DNA of 7,794 nucleotides from G713 sp034717835. GTDB taxonomy: Bacteria > Chloroflexota > Anaerolineae > B4-G1 > SLSP01. This document shows positions 1-6,012 of this stretch, in pieces. The notes under the pieces were generated by a model. It was not told where the DNA came from, ran no database searches, and saw only the letters and a program-made list of their open reading frames with translations. Both the position numbers and the translations under genes were made by a program. The stretch spans positions 1 through 7,794 of the forward strand of contig JAYELZ010000267.1 in NCBI GenBank assembly GCA_034717835.1, in the 5' to 3' direction. Position 1 is the stretch's first letter. Every line of letters starts with the position of its first letter.

Positions 1-212
1 GGACTTGGGGTTATTGTAGTTGAGAATTAGCGGGGAGCAATCGCAAGAGATGGTAGATAGCAATGAAGTGCTCGTGCTACGTAGCGCTAGCCCCGTTTAC
101 GGGGCATGGTTTCGTTTTTGCTGCTACCTATCAGAGCATGGCTGAGAGAGGGCACTAGTACAACCAATGCGTCTGGTGATTTTCTGGTTCTCTCACCCTC
201 GCGCTCTGTTTC
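1..212. other. Non-coding leader upstream of nrdR
   Basis: No convincing gene lies here. Frame 1 is open from the window edge to a TAG at 28-30 (reading GLGVIVVEN), which could be the last codons of an upstream plus-strand gene, but ten codons are too few to identify it. The rest is non-coding, with several short inverted repeats: the palindrome GCTACGTAGC around 77-86, a 6-bp G/C hairpin at 90-105, and a 7-bp pairing TGAGAGA/TCTCTCA between 143-149 and 189-195. If the upstream gene does end at 30, the hairpin at 90-119 would be its terminator. Confidence 0.4.
90..119 (+). terminator. Weak intrinsic terminator-like hairpin
   Basis: A perfect 6-bp stem GCCCCG/CGGGGC (90-95 with 100-105) closes a TTTA loop. 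It is followed by a T-rich stretch ending in TTTTT at 115-119. The T run starts about ten bases after the stem, further than in a textbook intrinsic terminator, so activity is uncertain. It would end transcription arriving from the left, before the nrdR promoter. Confidence 0.35.
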
Positions 213-240
213 TTGTCAGCTAGCTGGCAGCTGCTATAAT
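213..240 (+). promoter_or_regulatory. nrdR promoter, extended -10 type
   Basis: A perfect -10 hexamer TATAAT lies at 235-240. It is preceded by TGC, giving the extended -10 form TGnTATAAT. A -35-like TTGTCA (five of six matches to TTGACA) lies at 213-218 with a 16-bp spacer. Transcription would start near 247, leaving a leader of about 47 nt before the nrdR ATG. The spacer contains the palindrome CAGCTAGCTG (217-226) and CAGCTG (228-233), which could be an operator. No clear NrdR box was seen around this promoter. Confidence 0.7.
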
Positions 241-293
241 CCTGAACGGTGGAAGTTAAGCAAATAATAAGCTAATTCAGAGGAAGGGGAAAT

Positions 294-758
294 ATGAAAT
301 GTATCTATTGTGATTCTTTTAAGACTAGAGTCATTGATACTCGCCATGACCCGCGGGGGAATGTGCGCCGTCGCCGCGAGTGCCGGGATTGCCGCCGACG
401 TTTTTCCACCATTGAACGGCCTCTGCTTACTGCTCCTCAAGTTATCAAGCGCGATAACCGCCGCGAGAAGTTCTCGCGAGAGAAGATCGTTGCGGGATTA
501 CAAATTGCCTGTGCGCGTCGCCCTATCCCGCCTGAAGAGTTGGAGAATATCGTAGAGCGCGTTGAATACAAGATCCAAAGGCTGGGTGCTCCAGAAGTTG
601 AGAGCCAAGTAATTGGGGAGTTGGTGGTCGAGGAGCTGCAAAAGGTAGATCGGGTGGCTTATCTGCGTTATGCAATCGTTTATCGCGAGTTGGATAATCT
701 GGAAGATATTAGTGAAGAACTCAATCGGTTAAGATTGCATCCTCTCAATCGGAAATAA
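294..758 (+). CDS. nrdR: Transcriptional repressor NrdR
   Basis: This is the zinc-ribbon/ATP-cone repressor of ribonucleotide reductase genes, a cytoplasmic DNA-binding protein that senses the ATP/dATP balance. The 154-residue length is normal for the family. The N-terminal zinc ribbon uses C3 and C6 (CIYC) with C30 and C33 (CRDC), and the basic run RRRREC before the second pair matches the family signature. The ATP-cone spans about residues 49-139, from VIKRDNRREKFSREK to VAYLRYAIVYREL. The ATG at 294 is chosen because MKC is the conserved N-terminus and the purine-rich AGGAAGGGG (281-289) sits just upstream. It has its own extended -10 promoter and ends at the hairpin shared with convergent greA. 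No ribonucleotide reductase gene is in the window, so its targets lie elsewhere. Identification is from recognised sequence motifs. Confidence 0.96.
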   Translation: MKCIYCDSFKTRVIDTRHDPRGNVRRRRECRDCRRRFSTIERPLLTAPQVIKRDNRREKFSREKIVAGLQIACARRPIPPEELENIVERVEYKIQRLGAPEVESQVIGELVVEELQKVDRVAYLRYAIVYRELDNLEDISEELNRLRLHPLNRK

Positions 759-778
759 TGAAGAGCACATTAAGAAAC

Positions 779-810
779 AAATCCCCTCTTGCGTCCACAA
801 GAGGGGATTT
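779..810. terminator. Bidirectional terminator between nrdR and greA
   Basis: A perfect 13-bp inverted repeat (779-791 with 798-810) flanks a 6-nt loop CGTCCA. The core is CCCCTCTTG/CAAGAGGGG with AAAT/ATTT at the base. On the plus strand it is followed by ATTTATTGG. On the minus strand it is followed by ATTTGTTTCTTAAT, the more U-rich tail. Its place between the stop codons of two convergent genes (758 and 832) fits a shared terminator acting in both directions, probably stronger for greA. Confidence 0.88.
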
Positions 811-831
811 ATTGGATGGTTACGTATGTTT

Positions 832-1308
832 TCAGTCAATATCCGTGATAGAGAAGCGCAATTCTCCTGCTGGTGCGCTAACCGTCACCGTCTCGCCCAC
901 TTTTTTGCCCAGCAACATGCGCCCGAGGGGAGATTCGTTGGAGATTTTGCCTTGTCGGGGATCGGCTTCGGTAGCGCCGACCAGCTGATAACTTTCGTTT
1001 AGATCTGTGCCTGCTTCTTGAATCGCAACTCTGCTTCCTAAGTGTATCCGCCCATCTTTGCTGGTATTTTCTGTGATTAGTTGGGCGTGTCTAATTTTGT
1101 ATTCTAGCTCCTGGACGCGGCCTTCCAGAAAGCCTTGTTCTTCCTTGGCGGTAATATAATCAGCATTTTCGGAGAGGTCCCCTTGTTTGATGGCAATATG
1201 CAGTCGTTTAGCCAGCGCCGGGCGTTTTTCCTTAGTCAGTTCAGTTAATTCAACCTTGAGTGCTGCCAAGCCTTCTGCTGTTACATACACTGGTTTTTGA
1301 GCATTCAT
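832..1308 (-). CDS. greA: Transcription elongation factor GreA
   Basis: GreA enters the secondary channel of RNA polymerase and stimulates cleavage of backtracked transcripts. From the ATG at 1308 the protein is 158 residues, the usual GreA length. Residues about 1-78 form the N-terminal coiled coil, whose tip carries the signature GDLSENADY (residues 43-51) with the acidic D44 and E47 that act at the polymerase active site. The C-terminal FKBP-like domain follows, with SPLGRMLLGKKVGETVTV and a closing FSITDID. An in-frame ATG 13 codons upstream (1347) would give 171 residues. It is rejected as the start because it lies inside the predicted -10 box, and a strong GAGGAGGT sits 7 nt before 1308. 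The gene converges on nrdR and diverges from the cyclase gene. Confidence 0.95.
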   Translation of the reverse strand: MNAQKPVYVTAEGLAALKVELTELTKEKRPALAKRLHIAIKQGDLSENADYITAKEEQGFLEGRVQELEYKIRHAQLITENTSKDGRIHLGSRVAIQEAGTDLNESYQLVGATEADPRQGKISNESPLGRMLLGKKVGETVTVSAPAGELRFSITDID

Positions 1309-1315
1309 TGCTGTT

Positions 1316-1323
1316 ACCTCCTC
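1316..1323 (-). promoter_or_regulatory. greA ribosome binding site (decides the start)
   Basis: On the minus strand the sequence reads GAGGAGGT, close to a full anti-Shine-Dalgarno match, 7 nt upstream of the ATG at 1308. No comparable site precedes the alternative ATG at 1347, so this element fixes the 158-residue start. Confidence 0.85.
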
Positions 1324-1345
1324 GTTTGCTTTCAATGTAATAAAC

Positions 1346-1374
1346 ATTGTACCATGAACTTAAAGTGCTGGCAA
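1346..1374 (-). promoter_or_regulatory. greA promoter
   Basis: On the minus strand TTGCCA (1374-1369) is followed after exactly 17 bp by TACAAT (1351-1346), each five of six to consensus. Transcription would start near 1339, giving a leader of about 30 nt. The 17-bp inverted repeat CAATGT-AATAA-ACATTG (1333-1349) overlaps the -10 box and the start site, so it is a candidate operator rather than a leader hairpin. Confidence 0.7.
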
Positions 1375-1410
1375 CGATATGGTTAGTGCTCGCGTCGCCC
1401 GTGTGGGCAG

Positions 1411-1439
1411 TTGAAATTAGTTTAGTTATCTAGTAGAAT
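1411..1439 (+). promoter_or_regulatory. Promoter for the cyclase gene
   Basis: TTGAAA (1411-1416) is followed after a 17-bp spacer by TAGAAT (1434-1439), five of six matches to each consensus hexamer. Transcription would begin near 1446 and leave a leader of roughly 90 nt before the ATG at 1538. The element is divergent from the greA promoter, with the two -35 boxes about 36 bp apart, so one regulator could touch both. A short GCCC-GTGT-GGGC inverted repeat (1397-1408) lies just upstream of the -35 box. Confidence 0.6.
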
Positions 1440-1516
1440 TAGGGAGAAGCGGGTTATTTTATTCGAGATTCCGAGCTAACCTTTATCTTGAAAGCCGTTG
1501 TAGTTAGTCTAGTTAC
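1411..1516 (+). repeat. Two copies of a degenerate TTAGTTTAGTTA element
   Basis: Copy A at 1411-1429 (TTGAAATTAGTTTAGTTAT) and copy B at 1498-1516 (TTGTAGTTAGTCTAGTTAC) agree at 15 of 19 positions and start 87 bp apart. Copy A covers the -35 box and much of the spacer of the cyclase promoter. Copy B lies in the leader, about 22 nt before the start codon. A third related copy, GTGAACTTAATTTAGTTAG, lies at 5891-5909 before the exported-protein gene. They may be regulator sites or chance AT-rich similarity. Confidence 0.4.
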
Positions 1517-1537
1517 CCAGTCCGTGAGGAAAACAGT

Positions 1538-4500
1538 ATGATTGTATCTCCCCGCCAGCCCCCCATGCTGAACACGTCAGTCAAGAGCGAGTTGGTTGTG
1601 GCGCGCTTGCTTCATTATCAACCCGATTTGCCGCAACGTTTGTCGCGTTTGCTCTCCACGGTGACTACTTATTTACCCCAGGGATTGAGCCGCGCGCTGA
1701 TGGGAAATCCCTCTGTGGACACTCTCGCTCTCCCGCTAGAGGGGACTGTGATGTTCGCGGACGTGGATGGATTTACTGCGCTGACGGAACGTTTTGCGGA
1801 GCTTGCGGCGGAGGAGGGAGCCGAGGAGTTGACCCGACTGATCAATCGGTTTCTGGCTATCTTGATCGCGCACACGTTGCCCTATGGCGGTGATTTGCAG
1901 AAATTTGGTGGTGATGCGGGATTGATTCTCTTTACTGGAGAAGAACACGCTCTCCGGGCTACGGCGGCGGCATTGGCTGTCCATCGGGCGGTGGATGAAC
2001 AGCTGGCGGAGGTCGAGACCTCGATGGGCACCTTCCCGCTGCGCATTGCGACCGGATTGGCTAGCGGACGGATGGTGGGGATCGGCTTGGGCACGGCGAA
2101 AAATCGCAAGTGGATGCTCACCGGGCCGCCGTTGACGGCTATGGGTCATGCTCAAGCGTGCGCGCCTTCCGGGGGGATTGTGGTGGCTCAGTCTCTGTTG
2201 TTCTATTGTGGAGAGCAAGTAGCCTACACCCCGCTGGCTGAGGGGCTATATTTAGTGGCTGCAGATCAGAAACTGCCGTTGAAGGAACAAGCCTCCGCGC
2301 TGCCTCACCCTCCTGCGCAGCTGGCGGGTTTGCCTTTGGGAATGTGGCTTCTGGAGCGGTTGGACGCGCTCACGCCCTATCTGGACCCGGAGTTCTTGGC
2401 GCGCATTATTACGCTCTCTTCCCTGAAGCATTTCGAGTTCTGGCATGAGCACCGGCAGGTAACTATTTTGATGTTAGGATTACCTGCGTTGCCGGAACTC
2501 ACGGCACATTGGAATCGCCCGGCAGCATTGCAGCGGTTGGTGGAGCGTCCCAATGAGCTCTTTGAGCAGGCGCGTGATTACATCCAGCAATATGGCGGCG
2601 TGGTGAACAAGATCGGCATTGGCCCCCAGGGTCCCTATTTGATGGGCCTCTTTGGCGCGCCCCAGGCCCACGAGGACGATCCCTTGCGGGCGACGTTGGC
2701 CGCCCTGGAGATGCAGGAGAACTCCGAGATGCCACTCCGCGTGGGGATTAACAGCGGGTTCGTCTTCGCCGGGGACGTGGGCACCGCTGAGCGGCGCGAG
2801 TACACCGTGATGGGCGATGCGGTTAATCTGGCCTACCGGCTGAAATCGCGCTGCGAACCGGGTCAGGTCTGGTTGGGGCCGCATACCGCGCGTCACCCGA
2901 CTATCCGTCAGCGGATTAGCAGCGTAGTTGGGCCGCCGCAACAACTCAAGGGCAAACGCCAACCTGTCACCCCGTATATTGCGCAGGGGTTGCGTGCAGT
3001 GACTGAGACTTCGTTGACTGATGGTTTGCCGCTCATCGGGCGGACGCTGGAACTGGCAGAGCTGCAGGCCACGCTAGAGCGCTGTGCGACCAGCGCACAG
3101 ACGGAGATTGTCTTATTGCATGGCGTCGCGGGTATGGGGAAGAGCAGGTTGGTCGCGGAACTGGCGGCTTGGGCTGAGGGGCAGGGCTTCCAAGTTCACG
3201 CCGGGAGCGCCCCTTCTTATGGGCTGCACTTGCCCTACGCGGCGTGGAAGGAGTTGCTCCTTTCGCTATTGGAGCTAGCGGAGCTGTCCGTTGCCGAACA
3301 GCCAGCGGCTTTGCAGCAGCTCTTAACTACGTTGGAGTTGGATGTCTGGGCCGCTCTGATAGCGCCTCTGCTCGACTTATCCGTAGCTCCTTCCCCAGAA
3401 GTGGCTTCACTCTCACCGGAATTGCGCGAGCTAGAGCGGTTGGTAGTGTTGCAGGCCCTCTTGGAGGAGGGCGCGCGCGTTCATCCCCAGCTGCTCGTCT
3501 GGGGAGATGTGCAGTGGATGCCGCTGGCCTCCCGACATCTGCTCTCCGGATTCCTCGCAAACTTGCCAGCGGCGCCTATCACCTTGCTATTCACCTATCG
3601 TGATGACGAGGATTTCTTGAATTCCTGGGAACCGCCGGAGCAGATTACTGACATTCCTCTGCGGCCCCTTTCACGGTTGGCGATGACGAAACTAGCCACT
3701 CAAGCTGCCGGCGGGGTGCTCCCCCGCGAGATTAAACGTTGGATTGCCAAACGCGGTGCGGGCACGCCACTCTTTGCTATCGAATCGGTGGAAGCGCTTA
3801 AAATGGCCGGCATCCTCCAACTTCAGCAGGGGGAATGGGAGCTGATGCAATCCCTGGATGAGGCCCCGCTCCCCGAGACCACCTACGGTCTGATCCAGAG
3901 TCGCATCGACCGGCTGGAGCCGCCCAGCCGGCACTTGCTCCGCTCGGCGACCGTGGTGGGCGAGCAGATGACGGTTCCGATGTTGGTGGCCGGATATGGA
4001 GAAGAACCGCGTCCGGTTGTCAAACGGCGGTTGCCCACGCTCAATCCTTTTGGACTGGTGTATGGAGATCCGGCTGAGGAGACCTTGTATTTCCAGCAGC
4101 CCTTGATTCGCGAGGTGGCTTATCACGGCTTGCCCTATCGCATTCGCAGATTGATTCACAGTCGCTTGAGCGGTTACTTGGACAGTGCGCGCGCGGCGGC
4201 CACATCTAACTGGTTGACTTTATTGGCTTATCATTCTTTCGAGGGAGAGCAGTGGGAGGTAGCTTTGAACACTAACTTGGATTTGGGGAAACATGCGCTC
4301 GCTAACTACTTGACAGAGCAAGCGGTCGAGGCGTTCGAACGGGCGTTGCAGGCCATCAAGACGGGGCAGTTGCAAGATGCCGAGGAATGTTTTGAGGTGC
4401 ATCATCTGTTGGGTGAGACGTTGACAATTAGAGGGGACTACGAGCAAGCCCTCAAACACTTTGGAGAAGCGCGCGGTATGCTTCCTCTGCAACCTACTAA

Positions 4501-5659
4501 ATCAGAGGAGATCAAGCTGCTGGCTCATCTAGAATATCATCTCGCTACGGTTTTAGAGACCCAAGGGCATTATACGGAGGCCTTTGAGGCAGTTGAGCGA
4601 GGGCTAGATTTGCCAAAGGTTAAGCAGACGTTGGAAGGCGCGCAACTTTACTTGATAGGGGCCGGGCTTTTTCAGCGTCAAGGAGAGTATCAGTCGGAAG
4701 AAGCGTGGTGTAGGCATAGTGCTAAATTAGCCCAAGCCTTTCAAAGCGTAGAGGCTGAAAAAATCCAAGCGCGTAGTTTTTATATGCGGGCGTATCTATC
4801 TGCCCAGCAGGGAAATCCACAAAGCGCATTGAAATTAGGCAGGAAAAGCCTGGAAATTTACCAAAGATTGCAAGACATCCTTGGAGAGATGAATACCCGC
4901 AATAATCTTCTGTTGATCAATATGAAGTTGGGACATTGGCAAGCTGCTACAGAACATGGTGAATATGCACTCGCTCTGGCTAGGAGAGTTCATGATTCAG
5001 AAGGGGAAGCTAAATTAACTGCTAATTTAGGAGAATTGTATCGCTATCAGGGACGTTTGGCAGAGGCCCGGGAAGCTTACGAAACGACGTTGACTATTAC
5101 GCAAAATCTGGGCATCAGATACGGTGAGGCCTTGATGGAGAATAATCTGGCCGCCACGGCGCTCCGCGAAGGTGCGCTAAACGAAGCGACCCAGCACCTA
5201 AAAAAATCCGAATTGATTCTTCAACAATTGGGTTCTAAGGGAGCGCTATCAGAGCTTTATCGGCACCGTGCAGAAGTCTACATTGCTCAACAAGAGAATC
5301 AGAAAGCCTTAGTATGGGGACAGAAGGCCTTGACTTGTGCAAAAGCACAAGGATTAGAGGAGGGAATAGGATATGCTTACTTAACTTTATCTAGAGTATA
5401 TCTTGCATTAAAAGAGCTGGCCGCGGTGGATAAGTATCTGCAGCAAGCGGCTGTTGAATTGCACAAAGGTCAGGATATTTATGGCCTAGCTCAAATTTTA
5501 TTAACTAAAGCTGAATATCAGTACCAAGGCGGTTGCTTTGCACAAGCTAATTCTGAATTACGTGAGGCGCGGGCACAATTTGAAGAGCTAGGGGCAGCTG
5601 GCGATATCCAAATGGCGCAAGAATTGGCTAAACAGTGGGAGCGAGATCAGGATAGTTGA
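1538..5659 (+). CDS. Class III adenylate cyclase with NTPase and TPR domains (soluble adenylyl cyclase-like)
   Basis: A 1373-residue, probably soluble protein likely to make cAMP from ATP; no signal peptide or membrane segment is evident. Cyclase domain 1 (about 66-235) has VMFADVDGFT with D75, and KFGGD with K122 and D126, the two metal aspartates and a lysine. Its third motif is degraded (WMLTGPPLTAMGH), with T200 and H204 where Asn and Arg are expected. Domain 2 (about 303-480) lacks the metal aspartates but has K358 and EYTVMGDAVNLAYR, supplying T423, N430 and R434. A composite active site is inferred. Residues 497-760 form an AAA_16/STAND-like NTPase with Walker A GVAGMGKS (529-536), a weak Walker B LLVWGDVQW (652-660) and FTYRDD (685-690). 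A helical linker with LIREVAY (856-862) leads into TPR repeats from about 900 to the end. The start at 1538 has GAGGA 7 nt upstream. The domain order equals that of mammalian soluble adenylyl cyclase. Guanylate cyclase activity or a purely regulatory role cannot be excluded. Confidence 0.9.
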   Translation: MIVSPRQPPMLNTSVKSELVVARLLHYQPDLPQRLSRLLSTVTTYLPQGLSRALMGNPSVDTLALPLEGTVMFADVDGFTALTERFAELAAEEGAEELTRLINRFLAILIAHTLPYGGDLQKFGGDAGLILFTGEEHALRATAAALAVHRAVDEQLAEVETSMGTFPLRIATGLASGRMVGIGLGTAKNRKWMLTGPPLTAMGHAQACAPSGGIVVAQSLLFYCGEQVAYTPLAEGLYLVAADQKLPLKEQASALPHPPAQLAGLPLGMWLLERLDALTPYLDPEFLARIITLSSLKHFEFWHEHRQVTILMLGLPALPELTAHWNRPAALQRLVERPNELFEQARDYIQQYGGVVNKIGIGPQGPYLMGLFGAPQAHEDDPLRATLAALEMQENSEMPLRVGINSGFVFAGDVGTAERREYTVMGDAVNLAYRLKSRCEPGQVWLGPHTARHPTIRQRISSVVGPPQQLKGKRQPVTPYIAQGLRAVTETSLTDGLPLIGRTLELAELQATLERCATSAQTEIVLLHGVAGMGKSRLVAELAAWAEGQGFQVHAGSAPSYGLHLPYAAWKELLLSLLELAELSVAEQPAALQQLLTTLELDVWAALIAPLLDLSVAPSPEVASLSPELRELERLVVLQALLEEGARVHPQLLVWGDVQWMPLASRHLLSGFLANLPAAPITLLFTYRDDEDFLNSWEPPEQITDIPLRPLSRLAMTKLATQAAGGVLPREIKRWIAKRGAGTPLFAIESVEALKMAGILQLQQGEWELMQSLDEAPLPETTYGLIQSRIDRLEPPSRHLLRSATVVGEQMTVPMLVAGYGEEPRPVVKRRLPTLNPFGLVYGDPAEETLYFQQPLIREVAYHGLPYRIRRLIHSRLSGYLDSARAAATSNWLTLLAYHSFEGEQWEVALNTNLDLGKHALANYLTEQAVEAFERALQAIKTGQLQDAEECFEVHHLLGETLTIRGDYEQALKHFGEARGMLPLQPTKSEEIKLLAHLEYHLATVLETQGHYTEAFEAVERGLDLPKVKQTLEGAQLYLIGAGLFQRQGEYQSEEAWCRHSAKLAQAFQSVEAEKIQARSFYMRAYLSAQQGNPQSALKLGRKSLEIYQRLQDILGEMNTRNNLLLINMKLGHWQAATEHGEYALALARRVHDSEGEAKLTANLGELYRYQGRLAEAREAYETTLTITQNLGIRYGEALMENNLAATALREGALNEATQHLKKSELILQQLGSKGALSELYRHRAEVYIAQQENQKALVWGQKALTCAKAQGLEEGIGYAYLTLSRVYLALKELAAVDKYLQQAAVELHKGQDIYGLAQILLTKAEYQYQGGCFAQANSELREARAQFEELGAAGDIQMAQELAKQWERDQDS

Positions 5660-5925
5660 GCTGGTTTTTAGGTAACTCGAATCGAGCTTCCGACCATGCC
5701 CACCTAGCAGAATGCGTTCCCTCGTCCGCGTAGGCGGACGACCAGCCGCTAGCTTTCAGTGTCCGGAACGGGGACACTCAGAGCAAGCTCGGTCGGGGGA
5801 CCGTCCATAGCTGGGTTTCGCCGCTTTGTCCGGCAGTAAATCGGCGAATCACCAATGACACCAACCACCGCGCAAGCTGTGGTCAGTTATGTGAACTTAA
5901 TTTAGTTAGTTTTAAGGAGGGTAAG
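5660..5925 (+). other. Structured intergenic region, possible leader RNA
   Basis: No credible gene was found between the cyclase stop and the next start. The stretch holds several strong stem-loops: an 8-bp perfect stem TCGTCCGC/GCGGACGA (5722-5729 with 5734-5741), a 7-bp stem AGTGTCC/GGACACT (5758-5764 with 5772-5778), a 5-bp stem CGGTC/GACCG with GGGG loop (5790-5794 with 5799-5803), and a 7-bp stem TTCGCCG/CGGCGAA (5817-5823 with 5842-5848). CCC and AGC (5699-5701, 5706-5708) could pair with GCTGGG (5810-5815) and enclose the first three. None is followed by a T run, so they do not look like intrinsic terminators. I recognise no known riboswitch consensus. No convincing promoter for the downstream gene was found. 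Confidence 0.5.
5914..5920 (+). promoter_or_regulatory. Ribosome binding site of the exported-protein gene
   Basis: AAGGAGG is a near-perfect Shine-Dalgarno sequence ending 5 nt before the ATG at 5926. It fixes the start of the open frame, and the codons that follow encode a classic signal peptide, which supports the choice. Confidence 0.85.
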
Positions 5926-6012
5926 ATGGCACGACGAAAAACTTTGTGGCTCGCTTTAGGTTTGCTGGGTTGGCTAGTGGTGACATTGTTTATATTCTCT
6001 CCGGTCGGTGCC
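5926..6012 (+). other. Predicted Sec signal peptide of the exported protein
   Basis: Residues 1-29 show the three-part layout of a Sec signal: an n-region with three basic residues (R3, R4, K5), a hydrophobic core of about 20 residues, and a polar end SPVGA giving a V-G-A cleavage motif before T30. No lipobox cysteine follows, so it is not a lipoprotein. An uncleaved N-terminal anchor is the main alternative. Confidence 0.8.

Noticed and set aside
139..195. GGCTGAGAGAGGG resembling part of a TPP riboswitch
   Set aside because: The rest of the thi-box consensus (the ACCTGATC segment and closing helix) is missing, and the downstream gene is nrdR.
758..988. Plus-strand 76-codon frame starting at the nrdR stop
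   Set aside because: It crosses the terminator hairpin, lies mostly antisense to greA, and its translation resembles no family I know.
1309..1347. Longer greA beginning at the ATG at 1347
   Set aside because: That ATG overlaps the predicted -10 box and has no ribosome binding site; the 158-residue form fits GreA length.
2480..2962. Minus-strand frames of 160 codons inside the cyclase gene (also 1736-2218 and 3692-4159)
   Set aside because: They are antisense to well-supported cyclase and NTPase motifs and show no recognisable domain; long antisense frames are expected in GC-rich coding DNA.
5676..5686. CTCGA-A-TCGAG inverted repeat as a terminator for the cyclase gene
   Set aside because: A one-base loop cannot form (a real hairpin would have only 4 bp), and no T tract follows.
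5890..5905. Possible CRP/cAMP-receptor site (TGTGA half-site) before the exported-protein gene
   Set aside because: Only one half-site is present; the expected TCACA after six bases reads TTTAG.
5891..5919. Promoter for the exported-protein gene by analogy with 1411-1439
   Set aside because: Placing -35 at GTGAAC puts the -10 position on the Shine-Dalgarno sequence, with no TATAAT-like hexamer.
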